Positions 1 to 8,862 of a stretch of 64,000 bases of DNA are shown one piece after another. Origin of the DNA: Clostridiales bacterium (GTDB lineage: Bacteria; Bacillota; Clostridia; Saccharofermentanales; Saccharofermentanaceae); NCBI GenBank assembly GCA_017510605.1, contig JAFWMQ010000015.1:434001-498000 (forward strand). Direction: 5' to 3'. The notes under the pieces were generated by a model that was given only the letters and a program-made list of their open reading frames with translations, was not told the DNA's origin and made no database searches. The position numbers were made by a program, and so were the translations under genes. How positions within the stretch are numbered: position 1 is the stretch's first letter; each line of letters begins with the position of its first letter.

Positions 1-1645
1 TCCAGCATCCGCTGTCATCATAATACTCATCATCTGAGTAGTTGGAGCAAACCTGGTTGGAACAAGAATAATTATACTGATCGGCATTAAGACCGCTGCC
101 ACTTACCTCTTCCCACTTCTCTGTAGATGCATTGTAATGATAGTAAACATTATTCTTCTGATCATATGCATAATATTCATTATTCTCAGTGAAATAAGAG
201 ATTCCCGTCTCAGCATCCTGATAATAGTTGGCATCCTGCTCTGCAGCCTGGGCGCCGGAATCACCGTAATAGATCGAAGCGCTGAAATCACGGCGGTCAA
301 TAAACTGCATGTAGTAAGGGCTGACACAGATGTCGCTGAAGACCTTAAGTTCCTCAGAACCGCCCAGCATTACTGGGAAATATAGTGAAAGTCCACAGGA
401 ATTCGGGTGGTCGGGACCGTGGATCTTATAAAGGACCGCATCATCAACGGCAGATCTTACCGCAGCAGCATTGGAAGAAAAATCACCGCAGCTTTCAGCA
501 AGTGCGCATACGTCGAGCATGTTAAAGCATCCGCCCTCTGAAACGCTGGAACCGAAGATCTCTGTTGACTCGATCTGACGGATCATAGTCGAAAGGCTGT
601 CAGCATCTTCACCCTTTTCGTATACATCCTTGGAGAAATCATTAAAACTCATAACTACCTGATCGATCTTGGAAAGGTCGATGACAGACAGAGTACAAAC
701 ATTGTAATCTCCAATATCAATACAACCCTGGTAGAAAGAATCACAGACAACTTTACCCAAGTCTGCGCCTGATGCGCCCGGATTATTTGCGAGGAAATTA
801 CCGATCTCAGTATAATTCCATCCTGCACCTGGTTCGATCTCCTCTGAACCGTACATATAGTTTGCATAGTTTGCAAGGATATTGGCAGCTTCGATGCTTC
901 CCATGAGGCATGCATCAAAGCCAATGAATTCCCACTTATCAGTCATATACTGCTGTGCTGTCAGAAGAGCACTGTCAACTTCCCTGAGTGAAAGTGCATC
1001 ACTGCCGTGTCTCTCATCGAAACAAACACCTGTGATGGATCCGCCGCCATGATTCCAGAGAATAAGTCCCATATTGTCTGCCGGATAATTCTGAACGCCC
1101 CAAACAAGATAATCAGCAAGTGTACTGGAATCGCCCATGGCAAGGTCTCCGCCTTCATACACCTTAGTGATATCTCCGTTCTCAACGACAAAACGCTCAA
1201 TCTTATCAGCATCAATGCCGTTGTAGTTCCACTGATTTGTACCGCCGGTCTGAACAATGAACTTATAATTTGAGTTCTCAGTTGCTGATGCCATCTCAGC
1301 GATATCCGTAACACCTGCACCGCCGCCGGATTCGAGATCAGTACCGCAGAGATAAACAAAGATCGTCCATGTTCCGGATTCGCCCATAGGCTCTCCCGCA
1401 AACTTAGGACGTAAAATGGTCATCTCACCTGTTTCTTTGTTTACGGACATTTGCATGGCTGTAACATCAGCGGATCTGACTCCGCCATTACCGCCTTCAT
1501 CATCAGGAACTGATTCATCCGGAACGGATTCCTCAGTCCAATCCTCGTCATAACCTTCGTCATCGCATGCGCAAAGACCCATGATCATCGTGCACGCTAA
1601 AACAGAGGCAAGAAGTTTTTTAACGATTTTGTCTGTTCTTTTCAT
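1..1645 (-). CDS. Clostripain-family (peptidase C11) lipoprotein, C-terminus beyond window
   Basis: The 548 visible codons start at ATG 1645 behind a GAGGT ribosome binding site and run off the left edge, so the C-terminus is unknown. The N-terminus is a lipoprotein signal peptide with lipobox LCAC at about residues 24-27, followed by an acidic, glycine-rich linker. The body matches peptidase family C11: IFVYLCGTDLES near residue 95, catalytic His in NHGGG near residue 198, and catalytic Cys in DACLM near residue 245. In this family the His/Cys dyad cleaves after Arg or Lys. The last visible part is rich in Tyr, Asn and Asp and has several Cys. I infer a membrane-anchored extracellular cysteine protease. 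It has its own promoter. Confidence 0.88.
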   Translation of the reverse strand, partial: MKRTDKIVKKLLASVLACTMIMGLCACDDEGYDEDWTEESVPDESVPDDEGGNGGVRSADVTAMQMSVNKETGEMTILRPKFAGEPMGESGTWTIFVYLCGTDLESGGGAGVTDIAEMASATENSNYKFIVQTGGTNQWNYNGIDADKIERFVVENGDITKVYEGGDLAMGDSSTLADYLVWGVQNYPADNMGLILWNHGGGSITGVCFDERHGSDALSLREVDSALLTAQQYMTDKWEFIGFDACLMGSIEAANILANYANYMYGSEEIEPGAGWNYTEIGNFLANNPGASGADLGKVVCDSFYQGCIDIGDYNVCTLSVIDLSKIDQVVMSFNDFSKDVYEKGEDADSLSTMIRQIESTEIFGSSVSEGGCFNMLDVCALAESCGDFSSNAAAVRSAVDDAVLYKIHGPDHPNSCGLSLYFPVMLGGSEELKVFSDICVSPYYMQFIDRRDFSASIYYGDSGAQAAEQDANYYQDAETGISYFTENNEYYAYDQKNNVYYHYNASTEKWEEVSGSGLNADQYNYSCSNQVCSNYSDDEYYDDSGCW

Positions 1646-1676
1646 GTTTTTACCTCATGTTTGAAATTCGAGGTGA

Positions 1677-1704
1677 ATTATAACACAGTAATTATTTATG
1701 ACAA
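1677..1704 (-). promoter_or_regulatory. Promoter of the clostripain-family gene
   Basis: On the minus strand, TTGTCA (1699-1704), a 16-base spacer and a perfect TATAAT (1677-1682) preceded by TG (extended -10) lie 32 bases upstream of the ATG. It is one of the best sigma-A-type matches in the window. Confidence 0.75.
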
Positions 1705-1710
1705 ATTTAT

Positions 1711-2004
1711 TTAATAAAACAGTCTATAATCTTCTGCCAGAATGTCATCGATCAGCTGTTTTCCGACATTAAAACAATTCTTCATGGATATCTCAAAGAT
1801 ATCTACAGATTCAATGCTGTCATCTGATGCAAGATAATCCTCATTTTCCCTGCCCGACCACGAACATTGCAATACCGTCTTTATAATATAGTTTTGACGG
1901 ACCATTGCTTTAACAGGGATCTTTTTGTCCTTATACGGGAAAAAGCGCCATGCCAAAAAGCTTAAAACAACAAACACAGCCGCAAAATTTACGGTTATGA
2001 TCAA
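1711..2004 (-). CDS. Small single-pass membrane protein, disrupted 5' end
   Basis: Read from TTG 2004 this gives 97 residues: one hydrophobic segment at residues 1-20 and a charged cytoplasmic-type tail. No family was recognised. An ATG at 2034, 17 bases after the recO stop, is in the same frame but is separated from the TTG by an in-frame TAG (2017-2019). The intervening codons encode a basic stretch (KTKR) of the kind that precedes a membrane anchor. Either translation starts at TTG, or the original gene began at ATG 2034 and carries a nonsense mutation. It follows recO on the same strand. Confidence 0.5.
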   Translation of the reverse strand: MIITVNFAAVFVVLSFLAWRFFPYKDKKIPVKAMVRQNYIIKTVLQCSWSGRENEDYLASDDSIESVDIFEISMKNCFNVGKQLIDDILAEDYRLFY

Positions 2005-2051
2005 CCTTTTTGTTTTCTATTTATCAGTATTCATAAATATGTTTATCCGGT

Positions 2052-2786
2052 TCAAAGTTCATTCAACACAGCAAGCGAATCATAGTTCTTTTCGAAATGC
2101 ATCGAAAGATAGTCTGTAGTGAATTCTTTTAATTGTTTTTCTATGTTTTTGTCAGCTGCAGAAGTAAATAACTTCTTGAGATCACAAGTCGCGAAATAAT
2201 TGACTGCCCTGACCGCAGGCTCTTCCAGAAGCCTGTTAAACGTTTTGTTCTGATTACCGTTACTGCCCGAGATATTGATCAGATATCTGTTAGGCTTATC
2301 CTCAGAAGCATGATAAGCAGGTTTATTAAGGTCGTACTGGACTGTAAAACCTGCTATCGTAAGAAGTCTCCAATTAAAAGCAGAATAGATGAGCAGGTAC
2401 TTATCCCTGTTGTTTGCAAGGTTGTAATACGCATAAACCGCAAGTTCATATGCTTCCCTGGCATTTTCACTCTGCAGTGTGCAGTCCATAAGACATGAAG
2501 AGATATGTGCGGCGACAGTCATCTGCTCCAAGCTGTCCATAATCTTTGAATTGCTCTCAATAATAGTAGCGTCTTTGAGATAATAATACCCGTGTGATAC
2601 CGAGACAACAAAATCACAAAGCATATAAGGCATCGAGAAACAACCTAGTGAACTTCCGGGTTTAGCAACACCTTTCGCGCAAATGGTAATAAGACCTCTG
2701 TCAGATGTCAGAACGGATAAAAGCCTGTCTTTTTCCTTATATTCATCTGAACGGATTATGAGACCGCGGCAATTAAAGGGATCCAT
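2052..2786 (-). CDS. recO: DNA repair protein RecO
   Basis: The 244-residue protein has the usual RecO length. It has an N-terminal OB-fold opening with the family signature GLIIRSDEYKEKDRLLSVLT, then GLITICAKGVAKPGS. RecO loads RecA onto SSB-coated single-stranded DNA and anneals strands in the RecFOR pathway. A canonical C-terminal CxxC zinc site is not obvious. The start overlaps the era stop by one base (TAATG), so the two are translationally coupled, as in many Bacillota where recO follows era. Confidence 0.93.
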   Translation of the reverse strand: MDPFNCRGLIIRSDEYKEKDRLLSVLTSDRGLITICAKGVAKPGSSLGCFSMPYMLCDFVVSVSHGYYYLKDATIIESNSKIMDSLEQMTVAAHISSCLMDCTLQSENAREAYELAVYAYYNLANNRDKYLLIYSAFNWRLLTIAGFTVQYDLNKPAYHASEDKPNRYLINISGSNGNQNKTFNRLLEEPAVRAVNYFATCDLKKLFTSAADKNIEKQLKEFTTDYLSMHFEKNYDSLAVLNEL

Positions 2787-4324
2787 TATTCGTCAATATC
2801 TTTTCCAAGCCCGGTCGAACCAAGCATGGCATCATTATTCTGCCAGTCATTCCTAACCTTTACATAAAGATCAAGATACACTTTACAGTCAAGCATCTTC
2901 TCGATATTTCTTCTCGCTGCGGTTCCTATACGTTTGATCATCTGGCCATCCTTACCAATAATGATGGCCTTATGAGAATCTCTGTTACAGATGATATCAG
3001 CCTTTATGACAACGATGGAACGGTCGTCATCTGCGGCGATCTCTCCGTCATCATTCTTTTCTTTAAATTCGTTGATAATAACAGCAGTTCCATGAGGGAT
3101 CTCCTGATCCGTATAATGAAGGACCTGCTCACGTATCAGTTCTGCTGCTATGACACGCTCAGTCTGGTCTGTCATATATTCACTGTCATAAAGACGCGGT
3201 CCTTCAGGAAGCATCTTAGTGATCACAGAAAGCAGCAGATCGACATTTCTTCCGGTCTTTGCGCTTATTGGCACTACATCTTCAAAGTCATAAAGTTCAG
3301 AATATTTCTGAGTCAGCGGAAGAAGTTTCTCCTGCCCTGCCTCATCATATTTATTGATTGCGAGAATGACCTTCTTGCCGCTTTCTTTAAGGAGTGTCAT
3401 CAATTTCTTCTCCACGGAACCGGGTTCGGGGAACCTTCCGTCAGCTATGAGCACTACGCAGTCGGCACCGAGTGCGGCCTTGTAGGATCTGTCGACCATA
3501 AACTCACCCATCTTGGATGTCGGCTTATGGATACCGGGTGTATCGGTAAATATGATCTGCGTATCTTCAGTATTATAAATGGTCTTGATATTCGTTCTAG
3601 TCGTCTGGGGCTTATGGGAAACAATCGCGATCTTCATTCCGGTTATGTAATTAAGAAGTGTTGACTTTCCGACATTAGGACGTCCCAATAAAGCAACGGT
3701 ACCGCAATGCTTACACGGAGTTCCTGCGGGGATCAGTCCTTCTGACGGCTGGTAATCACGATGATTATCCATCTCGAAAATATCTTCTATCTCATCATCG
3801 AAAGCAAGTCCGATATCTCTCATCAGACGCTTTTGCTTATCGATCATAATCTTCTCGTCTGTAGGATCAATGTGATCATAACCTAACAAATGAAGCAGCG
3901 AATGAGCAATAAGGAACATCGCTTCACGTTCAAACGAATGGCCATAGCTTTCTGCCTGCGCTTCACAAGCGACCGGGTTGATCAGGATATCTCCGTAACA
4001 AAGAACCTGATTACCATCTTCATCAGTCTCAAAATCACCGCTTTCGGGAATCACGTCAAACTCACCGTCTTTAAGTTCCAGCATGGGAAAAGACAGACAA
4101 TCAGTCTCTTTATCGATCTCCCGCTGTTCAAGATTGATCTCATGGATCTCATCAGGAGTAACAAAAGTCAGAGTTGCATAAGCGTCCTTAAGAGTTCTTG
4201 TTACCTTAGGTGAAGTATAATCACCGCTTAGAACAGCCCTGCTTAACTTAATGATGAACTCATCAAGCAAGTCCAGCCTTTCTTGAGAATATCCTTCAGC
4301 ATTATTAACAACGTCAATCCTCAT
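2786..4324 (-). CDS. YbeY endoribonuclease fused to Era GTPase
   Basis: A single 512-residue frame holds two proteins that are normally separate. Residues 1-170 are YbeY, the rRNA-maturation metalloendonuclease, with zinc ligands His141, His145 and His151 in HSLLHLLGYDH. Residues 210-512 are Era, the 30S-assembly GTPase: G1 GRPNVGKST (214-222), G3 DTPG, G4 NKYD and a C-terminal KH domain with IIIGKDGQMIKRIG. A linker of about 35 residues contains a Cys pair (C204, C207) just before G1. Many Firmicutes have dgkA and cdd between ybeY and era; here both are absent and the frames are joined. The start overlaps the pgpH stop by four bases (ATGA), and the stop overlaps recO. Confidence 0.93.
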   Translation of the reverse strand: MRIDVVNNAEGYSQERLDLLDEFIIKLSRAVLSGDYTSPKVTRTLKDAYATLTFVTPDEIHEINLEQREIDKETDCLSFPMLELKDGEFDVIPESGDFETDEDGNQVLCYGDILINPVACEAQAESYGHSFEREAMFLIAHSLLHLLGYDHIDPTDEKIMIDKQKRLMRDIGLAFDDEIEDIFEMDNHRDYQPSEGLIPAGTPCKHCGTVALLGRPNVGKSTLLNYITGMKIAIVSHKPQTTRTNIKTIYNTEDTQIIFTDTPGIHKPTSKMGEFMVDRSYKAALGADCVVLIADGRFPEPGSVEKKLMTLLKESGKKVILAINKYDEAGQEKLLPLTQKYSELYDFEDVVPISAKTGRNVDLLLSVITKMLPEGPRLYDSEYMTDQTERVIAAELIREQVLHYTDQEIPHGTAVIINEFKEKNDDGEIAADDDRSIVVIKADIICNRDSHKAIIIGKDGQMIKRIGTAARRNIEKMLDCKVYLDLYVKVRNDWQNNDAMLGSTGLGKDIDE

Positions 4325-6399
4325 TCAGGGTACTTGATCCTTTCGTGGAAAACACCGGCATAGACCTGTTTGAATGCGATAACGATCTTCTCGATATCAT
4401 CAAATGACAATCCGGAATTAATGAGCTGGTCCTGATCGATCTTATCCTTAATTAGCACACGGATAAGCTGTTCAGCGCCCTGGACATCGCTCGTCTTCAT
4501 TGACCTGACTGCAGCTTCACAAGTATCGGCGATCATTACGACAGCCGATTCTCTGGATGAAGGGATATGTCCCCTGTATCTGAAATTATTGACATCCGGC
4601 GGTTCAAGACCTCTTAACTTCGCATCTTCAACGGCTTTACGGTAAAAATATGAAGGATATGTGGTGCCGTGATGTTCGTCGATGATCTTGATGATCGCAT
4701 TAGGAAGTCTTTCTTTTTTCGCAAGTTTTACTCCATCTTCGGGATGCCTGGTTATTATCGCAACGCTTTCCATAATAGTAAGACTGTCATGCGGATTGAC
4801 ACCGTCATGCTGGTTTTCTGTAAAATACTCGGGATTCTCAAGCTTGCCGATATCGTGATAATATGCAGCAACTTTGCAGAGAAGTGAATCGGCACCGATA
4901 GCTTCTGCGGCAGAATCGGCAAGGTTTGCAACCATCATGGAATGAGAATGGGTACCCGATGCTTCAAGGAATAACCTTTTAAGAAGATGCTGTCCCGGCT
5001 GGCTCAAAGAGATAAGCTTTACCGGAGAAGCTGCATTACATACAAGCTCAAAGATCGGAGAAAGACCTATAGCTGCAACAAGTGAAGCAATCGTACTTAA
5101 GAATGTGAATACCAATGAATTAAGGTATTCCGTCCTCGTATTACCGATCAGGAAATTATAAGCAAAACTTGCAGCGATAGTAGTGATCGTCGGGAAGAAA
5201 ATAAGCGCGGCATTGTTGATTATCTTGTCCGTTCTGCCAGCAAAGATCGAGCAGAGAATGATTCCGACAAGATTTATAAAGAACGTCTCAGGATCAAATC
5301 CGTGCATCGGCCAGATCAGCATAAGATTAACTGCCGAAAGAATGATACCGTTCTGAGTACCGAGATATGTGGAACATACTGCAGCGAAGAAAACAACGAT
5401 ACAAAGCAGATTGGAAAGCGTGGAAAGATATACAGATGCGCCTATGCTGACAAGGAATGTGATGACCAGGAGATAGAAAACAGGTGTCTCGACCTTCAGT
5501 TTTTTACGTTCGATGTTCAGATAAACAACCGTTGCCGCCGAGATAACGATGACATAAAGGGCGCATCTTGCAAGGATAACCAGGTTAAATGAAGAATCTC
5601 TTATAAGCTCAAGTTCAACCAGGTTACTGTAGATATGCTCATCAATAATAGAACCTGACTCAACTAGTTTGGTTCCTTTCTCAACTACAACAGGTTCATT
5701 GATAACTGCGTTATATGCATTATTTGCGAGGTCATAAGTTGCTTTTTCATCATAAACAGTATTTGGTTCAAGGACAGCCGTTAAGATAACATGCATCGTA
5801 TCCGCATACTTTGAATATGAAGGACTGGACTCCCGGAATGTATCTATCTGTTCTGAGATCTTGGTCGGAAGGATAGCATCATTAACTTCACCAAGCATAA
5901 TAAGTTCAGCCATTGAAATGGTTTTCTCTCTTACGTAGGTAAATGTTGTATTACTCGTGTTCGTTTCAAAGAAAACGACGAAGTTTTCCGACTCGATCTT
6001 GATTCCTAAAGACTGTTCGACACTTATCGACAACTGACTGGCAATGGAAGACGGATTAACGGTGTTTTGTGTAGGTCTTGTCTGTGTTGCATTTTTACGG
6101 GTCTGCTCGGCAAGATCGAAAATATCATCAACACGGTCAATGCACTCCTGAGCTTTTTTATCTGACCTTACGAACACATCCGCACTGGTATCTCTTGCAA
6201 TTACAGCTCTTCTCCGGGTCTCATATGAATCGATAAAAGATCTCGGAGCATAGATATCCTGATCAGTGATCGATCCTACTACATAATCGTAACTTACAGG
6301 GAGGGATCCGTAGAATACCATGAAAATGATAGTTAACGCTACAAGCGCTAATGTAATGAGCTGATGGATCTTAGGTTTTGCGGATTTGGTAGTGCTCAT
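4321..6399 (-). CDS. pgpH: 7TM-HD domain c-di-AMP phosphodiesterase (PgpH/YqfF)
   Basis: This 692-residue protein has an N-terminal membrane helix (about 14-32), a large extracellular domain, about seven membrane helices in the middle and a cytoplasmic HD domain with HSHSMMVANLAD and HDIGKLENP. This is the 7TMR-HD architecture of PgpH, which hydrolyses cyclic di-AMP to pApA in Listeria and relatives. It lies between phoH and ybeY-era as in Bacillus yqfF, four bases after phoH and overlapping the next gene by four. The start ATG 4-base coupling suggests one operon for phoH, pgpH, ybeY-era and recO. Confidence 0.92.
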   Translation of the reverse strand: MSTTKSAKPKIHQLITLALVALTIIFMVFYGSLPVSYDYVVGSITDQDIYAPRSFIDSYETRRRAVIARDTSADVFVRSDKKAQECIDRVDDIFDLAEQTRKNATQTRPTQNTVNPSSIASQLSISVEQSLGIKIESENFVVFFETNTSNTTFTYVREKTISMAELIMLGEVNDAILPTKISEQIDTFRESSPSYSKYADTMHVILTAVLEPNTVYDEKATYDLANNAYNAVINEPVVVEKGTKLVESGSIIDEHIYSNLVELELIRDSSFNLVILARCALYVIVISAATVVYLNIERKKLKVETPVFYLLVITFLVSIGASVYLSTLSNLLCIVVFFAAVCSTYLGTQNGIILSAVNLMLIWPMHGFDPETFFINLVGIILCSIFAGRTDKIINNAALIFFPTITTIAASFAYNFLIGNTRTEYLNSLVFTFLSTIASLVAAIGLSPIFELVCNAASPVKLISLSQPGQHLLKRLFLEASGTHSHSMMVANLADSAAEAIGADSLLCKVAAYYHDIGKLENPEYFTENQHDGVNPHDSLTIMESVAIITRHPEDGVKLAKKERLPNAIIKIIDEHHGTTYPSYFYRKAVEDAKLRGLEPPDVNNFRYRGHIPSSRESAVVMIADTCEAAVRSMKTSDVQGAEQLIRVLIKDKIDQDQLINSGLSFDDIEKIVIAFKQVYAGVFHERIKYPE

Positions 6400-6402
6400 A
6401 AA

Positions 6403-7335
6403 TCACCTTTGTTTTGCATTCTCATATGCTCTGACTATCCTGGCAACCAGGCTGTTTCTTACAATATCAGTATCATTAAGGCTTACGATTCTTATGCCTT
6501 CTACACCATTTAATACATTGATGGCATCCTTGAGTCCGTTTTCGATGCCCTTTGGTAGATCAATCTGCGTAAAGTCACCACAGACACAGGCCCGGCAATT
6601 AACACCAAGTCTGGTAAGGAACATCTTCATCTGCTCAGGAGTAGTATTCTGTGCCTCATCCAAAAGGACAAAACAATCATCGAGATTTCTGCCTCGCATA
6701 AAAGCCAGCGGAGATACTTCGATAACGCCCTTATCATAGTAACGTTCAAACATCTCCTGGCCCAAAAGAGCGGAAAGGGCATCATATATCGGACGCATAT
6801 AAGGATTAACCTTCTCTTCAATATCTCCCGGCAGGAAGCCCAAACGCTCACCCGCTTCAATAGCCGGTCTGGTAAGGATTATCCTTGATACTTCCCTGCT
6901 CTTTAATGCCTTAACGGCCATTGCAACACCAAGAAACGTTTTCCCTGTCCCGGCAGGACCGCAGCATATAACAAGTTCAGACTGCTTAAGTGAATCAACG
7001 TAAAGTCTCTGTCCCAAAGTCCTCGGCTTGATAGCCCTTCCCGAAGGCGTCATATAAAACACTTCATCTGACGTTTTAAGGAAATCTTCAAGCCTTCCGT
7101 CTTTGGCAATGTTCAGGATGTACTGAATATCAGTCTCATCGATCTCGGAATCAGCTGACAGTTTATCGAGAGCCAGAAATACATCCTTTGCAGTCAATAC
7201 ATCTTTTGTATCACCGGAAATGATAAAGCCATTTCCGTCGTGTTCGATGGAGACATCAAAAAAGCCGGCTATCCTTGTAGCAAAAACGCCGCCTGTCTGC
7301 ATTGAATTCCTAAGCTGTTCGATTCTTTCTTCCAA
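6403..7335 (-). CDS. phoH: PhoH-family ATPase
   Basis: The 310-residue protein has the PhoH core: Walker A GPAGTGKT, the motif GERLGFLPGD, and Walker B CFVLLDEAQN. The N-terminal ~100 residues resemble the KH-like/PhoH-N part of the long form (PhoL/YbeZ). PhoH proteins are P-loop NTPases associated with RNA metabolism and, in many genomes, with YbeY, which is encoded two genes downstream here. It is probably the first gene of the phoH-pgpH-ybeY/era-recO operon. The start is preceded by an AGGAGA-type ribosome binding site. Confidence 0.93.
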   Translation of the reverse strand: MEERIEQLRNSMQTGGVFATRIAGFFDVSIEHDGNGFIISGDTKDVLTAKDVFLALDKLSADSEIDETDIQYILNIAKDGRLEDFLKTSDEVFYMTPSGRAIKPRTLGQRLYVDSLKQSELVICCGPAGTGKTFLGVAMAVKALKSREVSRIILTRPAIEAGERLGFLPGDIEEKVNPYMRPIYDALSALLGQEMFERYYDKGVIEVSPLAFMRGRNLDDCFVLLDEAQNTTPEQMKMFLTRLGVNCRACVCGDFTQIDLPKGIENGLKDAINVLNGVEGIRIVSLNDTDIVRNSLVARIVRAYENAKQR

Positions 7336-7388
7336 ATGAGATCTCCTATAAAAGAATTATTATGCTAATTATAATTTCAGTCAACAAT

Positions 7389-8303
7389 TTAAGCCTTAAA
7401 ACCATTAAGGACATTAATATAGTAATCGGGAAGATCACATTCAAAATGCATGGTCTCACCGGTTCTGGGATGAACAAAGGTGATAGCCCGGCTGTGAAGA
7501 GCCTGTCCGGATAATCCGAAGTTCTTTCTCCTGGAAGCATAAACAGGGTCACCGACGACAGGATGCCCGATATAAGCCATATGCACCCTGATCTGATGTG
7601 TCCTTCCGGTCTCAAGTATCAGTTTGATATCCGAGATCTCGCCAAGCCTGTCGATAACTTCGAAATGCGTTATTGCAGGCTTTCCGTCTTTAATGACTGC
7701 CATCTTGCGCCTGTCCGCAGAAGAACGCCCTATCGGAGCATCGATCATTCCCTTGTCTTCTTTTACAAACCCGTAAACGAGTGCCCTGTATTCCCTGACG
7801 ATCTCGTGTCTCGAGAGCATATCTGCCAGTTTAAGATGCGTAAAATTATTCTTACAGGCAAGCATCAGACCGGACGTATCCTTGTCGATCCTGTGAACTA
7901 TACCGGGTCTTAAGACACCATTAATATCAGAAAGCTCATCTTTGCAGTGTGCAAGCAAAGCATTTACAAGTGTCCCCTCGCTGTGGCCTGCAGCCGGATG
8001 AACCACCATGCCCTGCGGCTTATTAATTACCAGAAGATCTGAATCTTCATAGACGATATCGAGAGGAATATCCTGGGCAATGAACGAATCATCTTCTTTA
8101 GGTTCCGGAATATCTGCTTCTACCATATCACCGGCACAAAGCTTGGTTCCGGCCTTAGTTATAACCTTTCCGTTAACTGAAATCTTGCCGTCATCAATAA
8201 GGCGCTTATAAAACGACCTGGAATATGTTGAATCGAAAGCTTCGGTAACGAAGCTGTCGAGCCTTACTCCATCCTGATCACAAGTCCTGGAATCAAACGG
8301 CAT
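7389..8303 (-). CDS. rluD: RluD-type 23S rRNA pseudouridine synthase
   Basis: The 304-residue protein has an N-terminal S4 RNA-binding domain followed by a RluA-family catalytic domain. The catalytic Asp lies in HRIDKDTSGLML, and GRTHQIRVHMAYIGHPVVGD is also conserved. RluD-like enzymes isomerise uridines in 23S rRNA helix 69; the exact target cannot be read from sequence. I chose the internal ATG at 8303 because it gives a normal N-terminus overlapping lspA by 11 bases; the frame stays open for 20 codons upstream, but those residues look unlike the family. It is last in a ymdB-lspA-rluD operon. Confidence 0.88.
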   Translation of the reverse strand: MPFDSRTCDQDGVRLDSFVTEAFDSTYSRSFYKRLIDDGKISVNGKVITKAGTKLCAGDMVEADIPEPKEDDSFIAQDIPLDIVYEDSDLLVINKPQGMVVHPAAGHSEGTLVNALLAHCKDELSDINGVLRPGIVHRIDKDTSGLMLACKNNFTHLKLADMLSRHEIVREYRALVYGFVKEDKGMIDAPIGRSSADRRKMAVIKDGKPAITHFEVIDRLGEISDIKLILETGRTHQIRVHMAYIGHPVVGDPVYASRRKNFGLSGQALHSRAITFVHPRTGETMHFECDLPDYYINVLNGFKA

Positions 8304-8862
8304 TATCGTTTTTCCTTTTCGCAAAAAACAGATTCCAGAAAACCTCAAAATGCTTGGAATCAAAAATAATGATGCATATTATCAAAAACGTTCCGACAAC
8401 GGCGCACATATCCGCAAAGTTAAAGATCGGGAATGTATAACTGCCAAAGTCAAATCTCATAAAGTCGACTACATATTTAAGACGGAATCTGTCAATAAGA
8501 TTGCCGAAAGCGCCTGAACTCAACAGACAAAACGCAAACGATATCAGTTTAAGATCATGCTTTGCAGCAATTATCATTAGCACAAAAATACCTATACCGA
8601 GAATCGTCGAGACACCCGACAGGAAGTATATGCCCCATGCTTTATCAGCAAAAAGCGAGAAGGCGCTTCCGGTATTTTCCGCATAGTGAAGGTAGAAGAA
8701 ATTATCAATAACAGTAACAGGGCCTGAGAATTTAACGTTTTTTACAATAATGGACTTTATGATCTGATCTGCAGCTACCAGAAGAACTGAAACAACGGAA
8801 AACAGAATACAAACGCCCAAACCGGATGATGTTTTCTTATTTATCTCTAAGCTATCACTCAT
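8293..8862 (-). CDS. lspA: Lipoprotein signal peptidase (signal peptidase II)
   Basis: This 189-residue membrane protein has four hydrophobic segments and the two catalytic Asp motifs of LspA: GNLIDRFR with VVDFMRF, and FNFADMCAVVG. LspA cleaves signal peptides of diacylglyceryl-modified prolipoproteins and so serves the lipoproteins encoded at both ends of this window. The frame is open further upstream, but ATG 8862 overlaps the ymdB stop by eight bases and gives the usual size, with a short cytoplasmic tail before the first helix. Confidence 0.93.
   Translation of the reverse strand: MSDSLEINKKTSSGLGVCILFSVVSVLLVAADQIIKSIIVKNVKFSGPVTVIDNFFYLHYAENTGSAFSLFADKAWGIYFLSGVSTILGIGIFVLMIIAAKHDLKLISFAFCLLSSGAFGNLIDRFRLKYVVDFMRFDFGSYTFPIFNFADMCAVVGTFLIICIIIFDSKHFEVFWNLFFAKRKNDNAV

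Noticed and set aside
2972..3664. Long open frame on the plus strand inside the ybeY-era gene
   Set aside because: Its translation has no domain features and lies opposite conserved Era coding sequence; it is a shadow.
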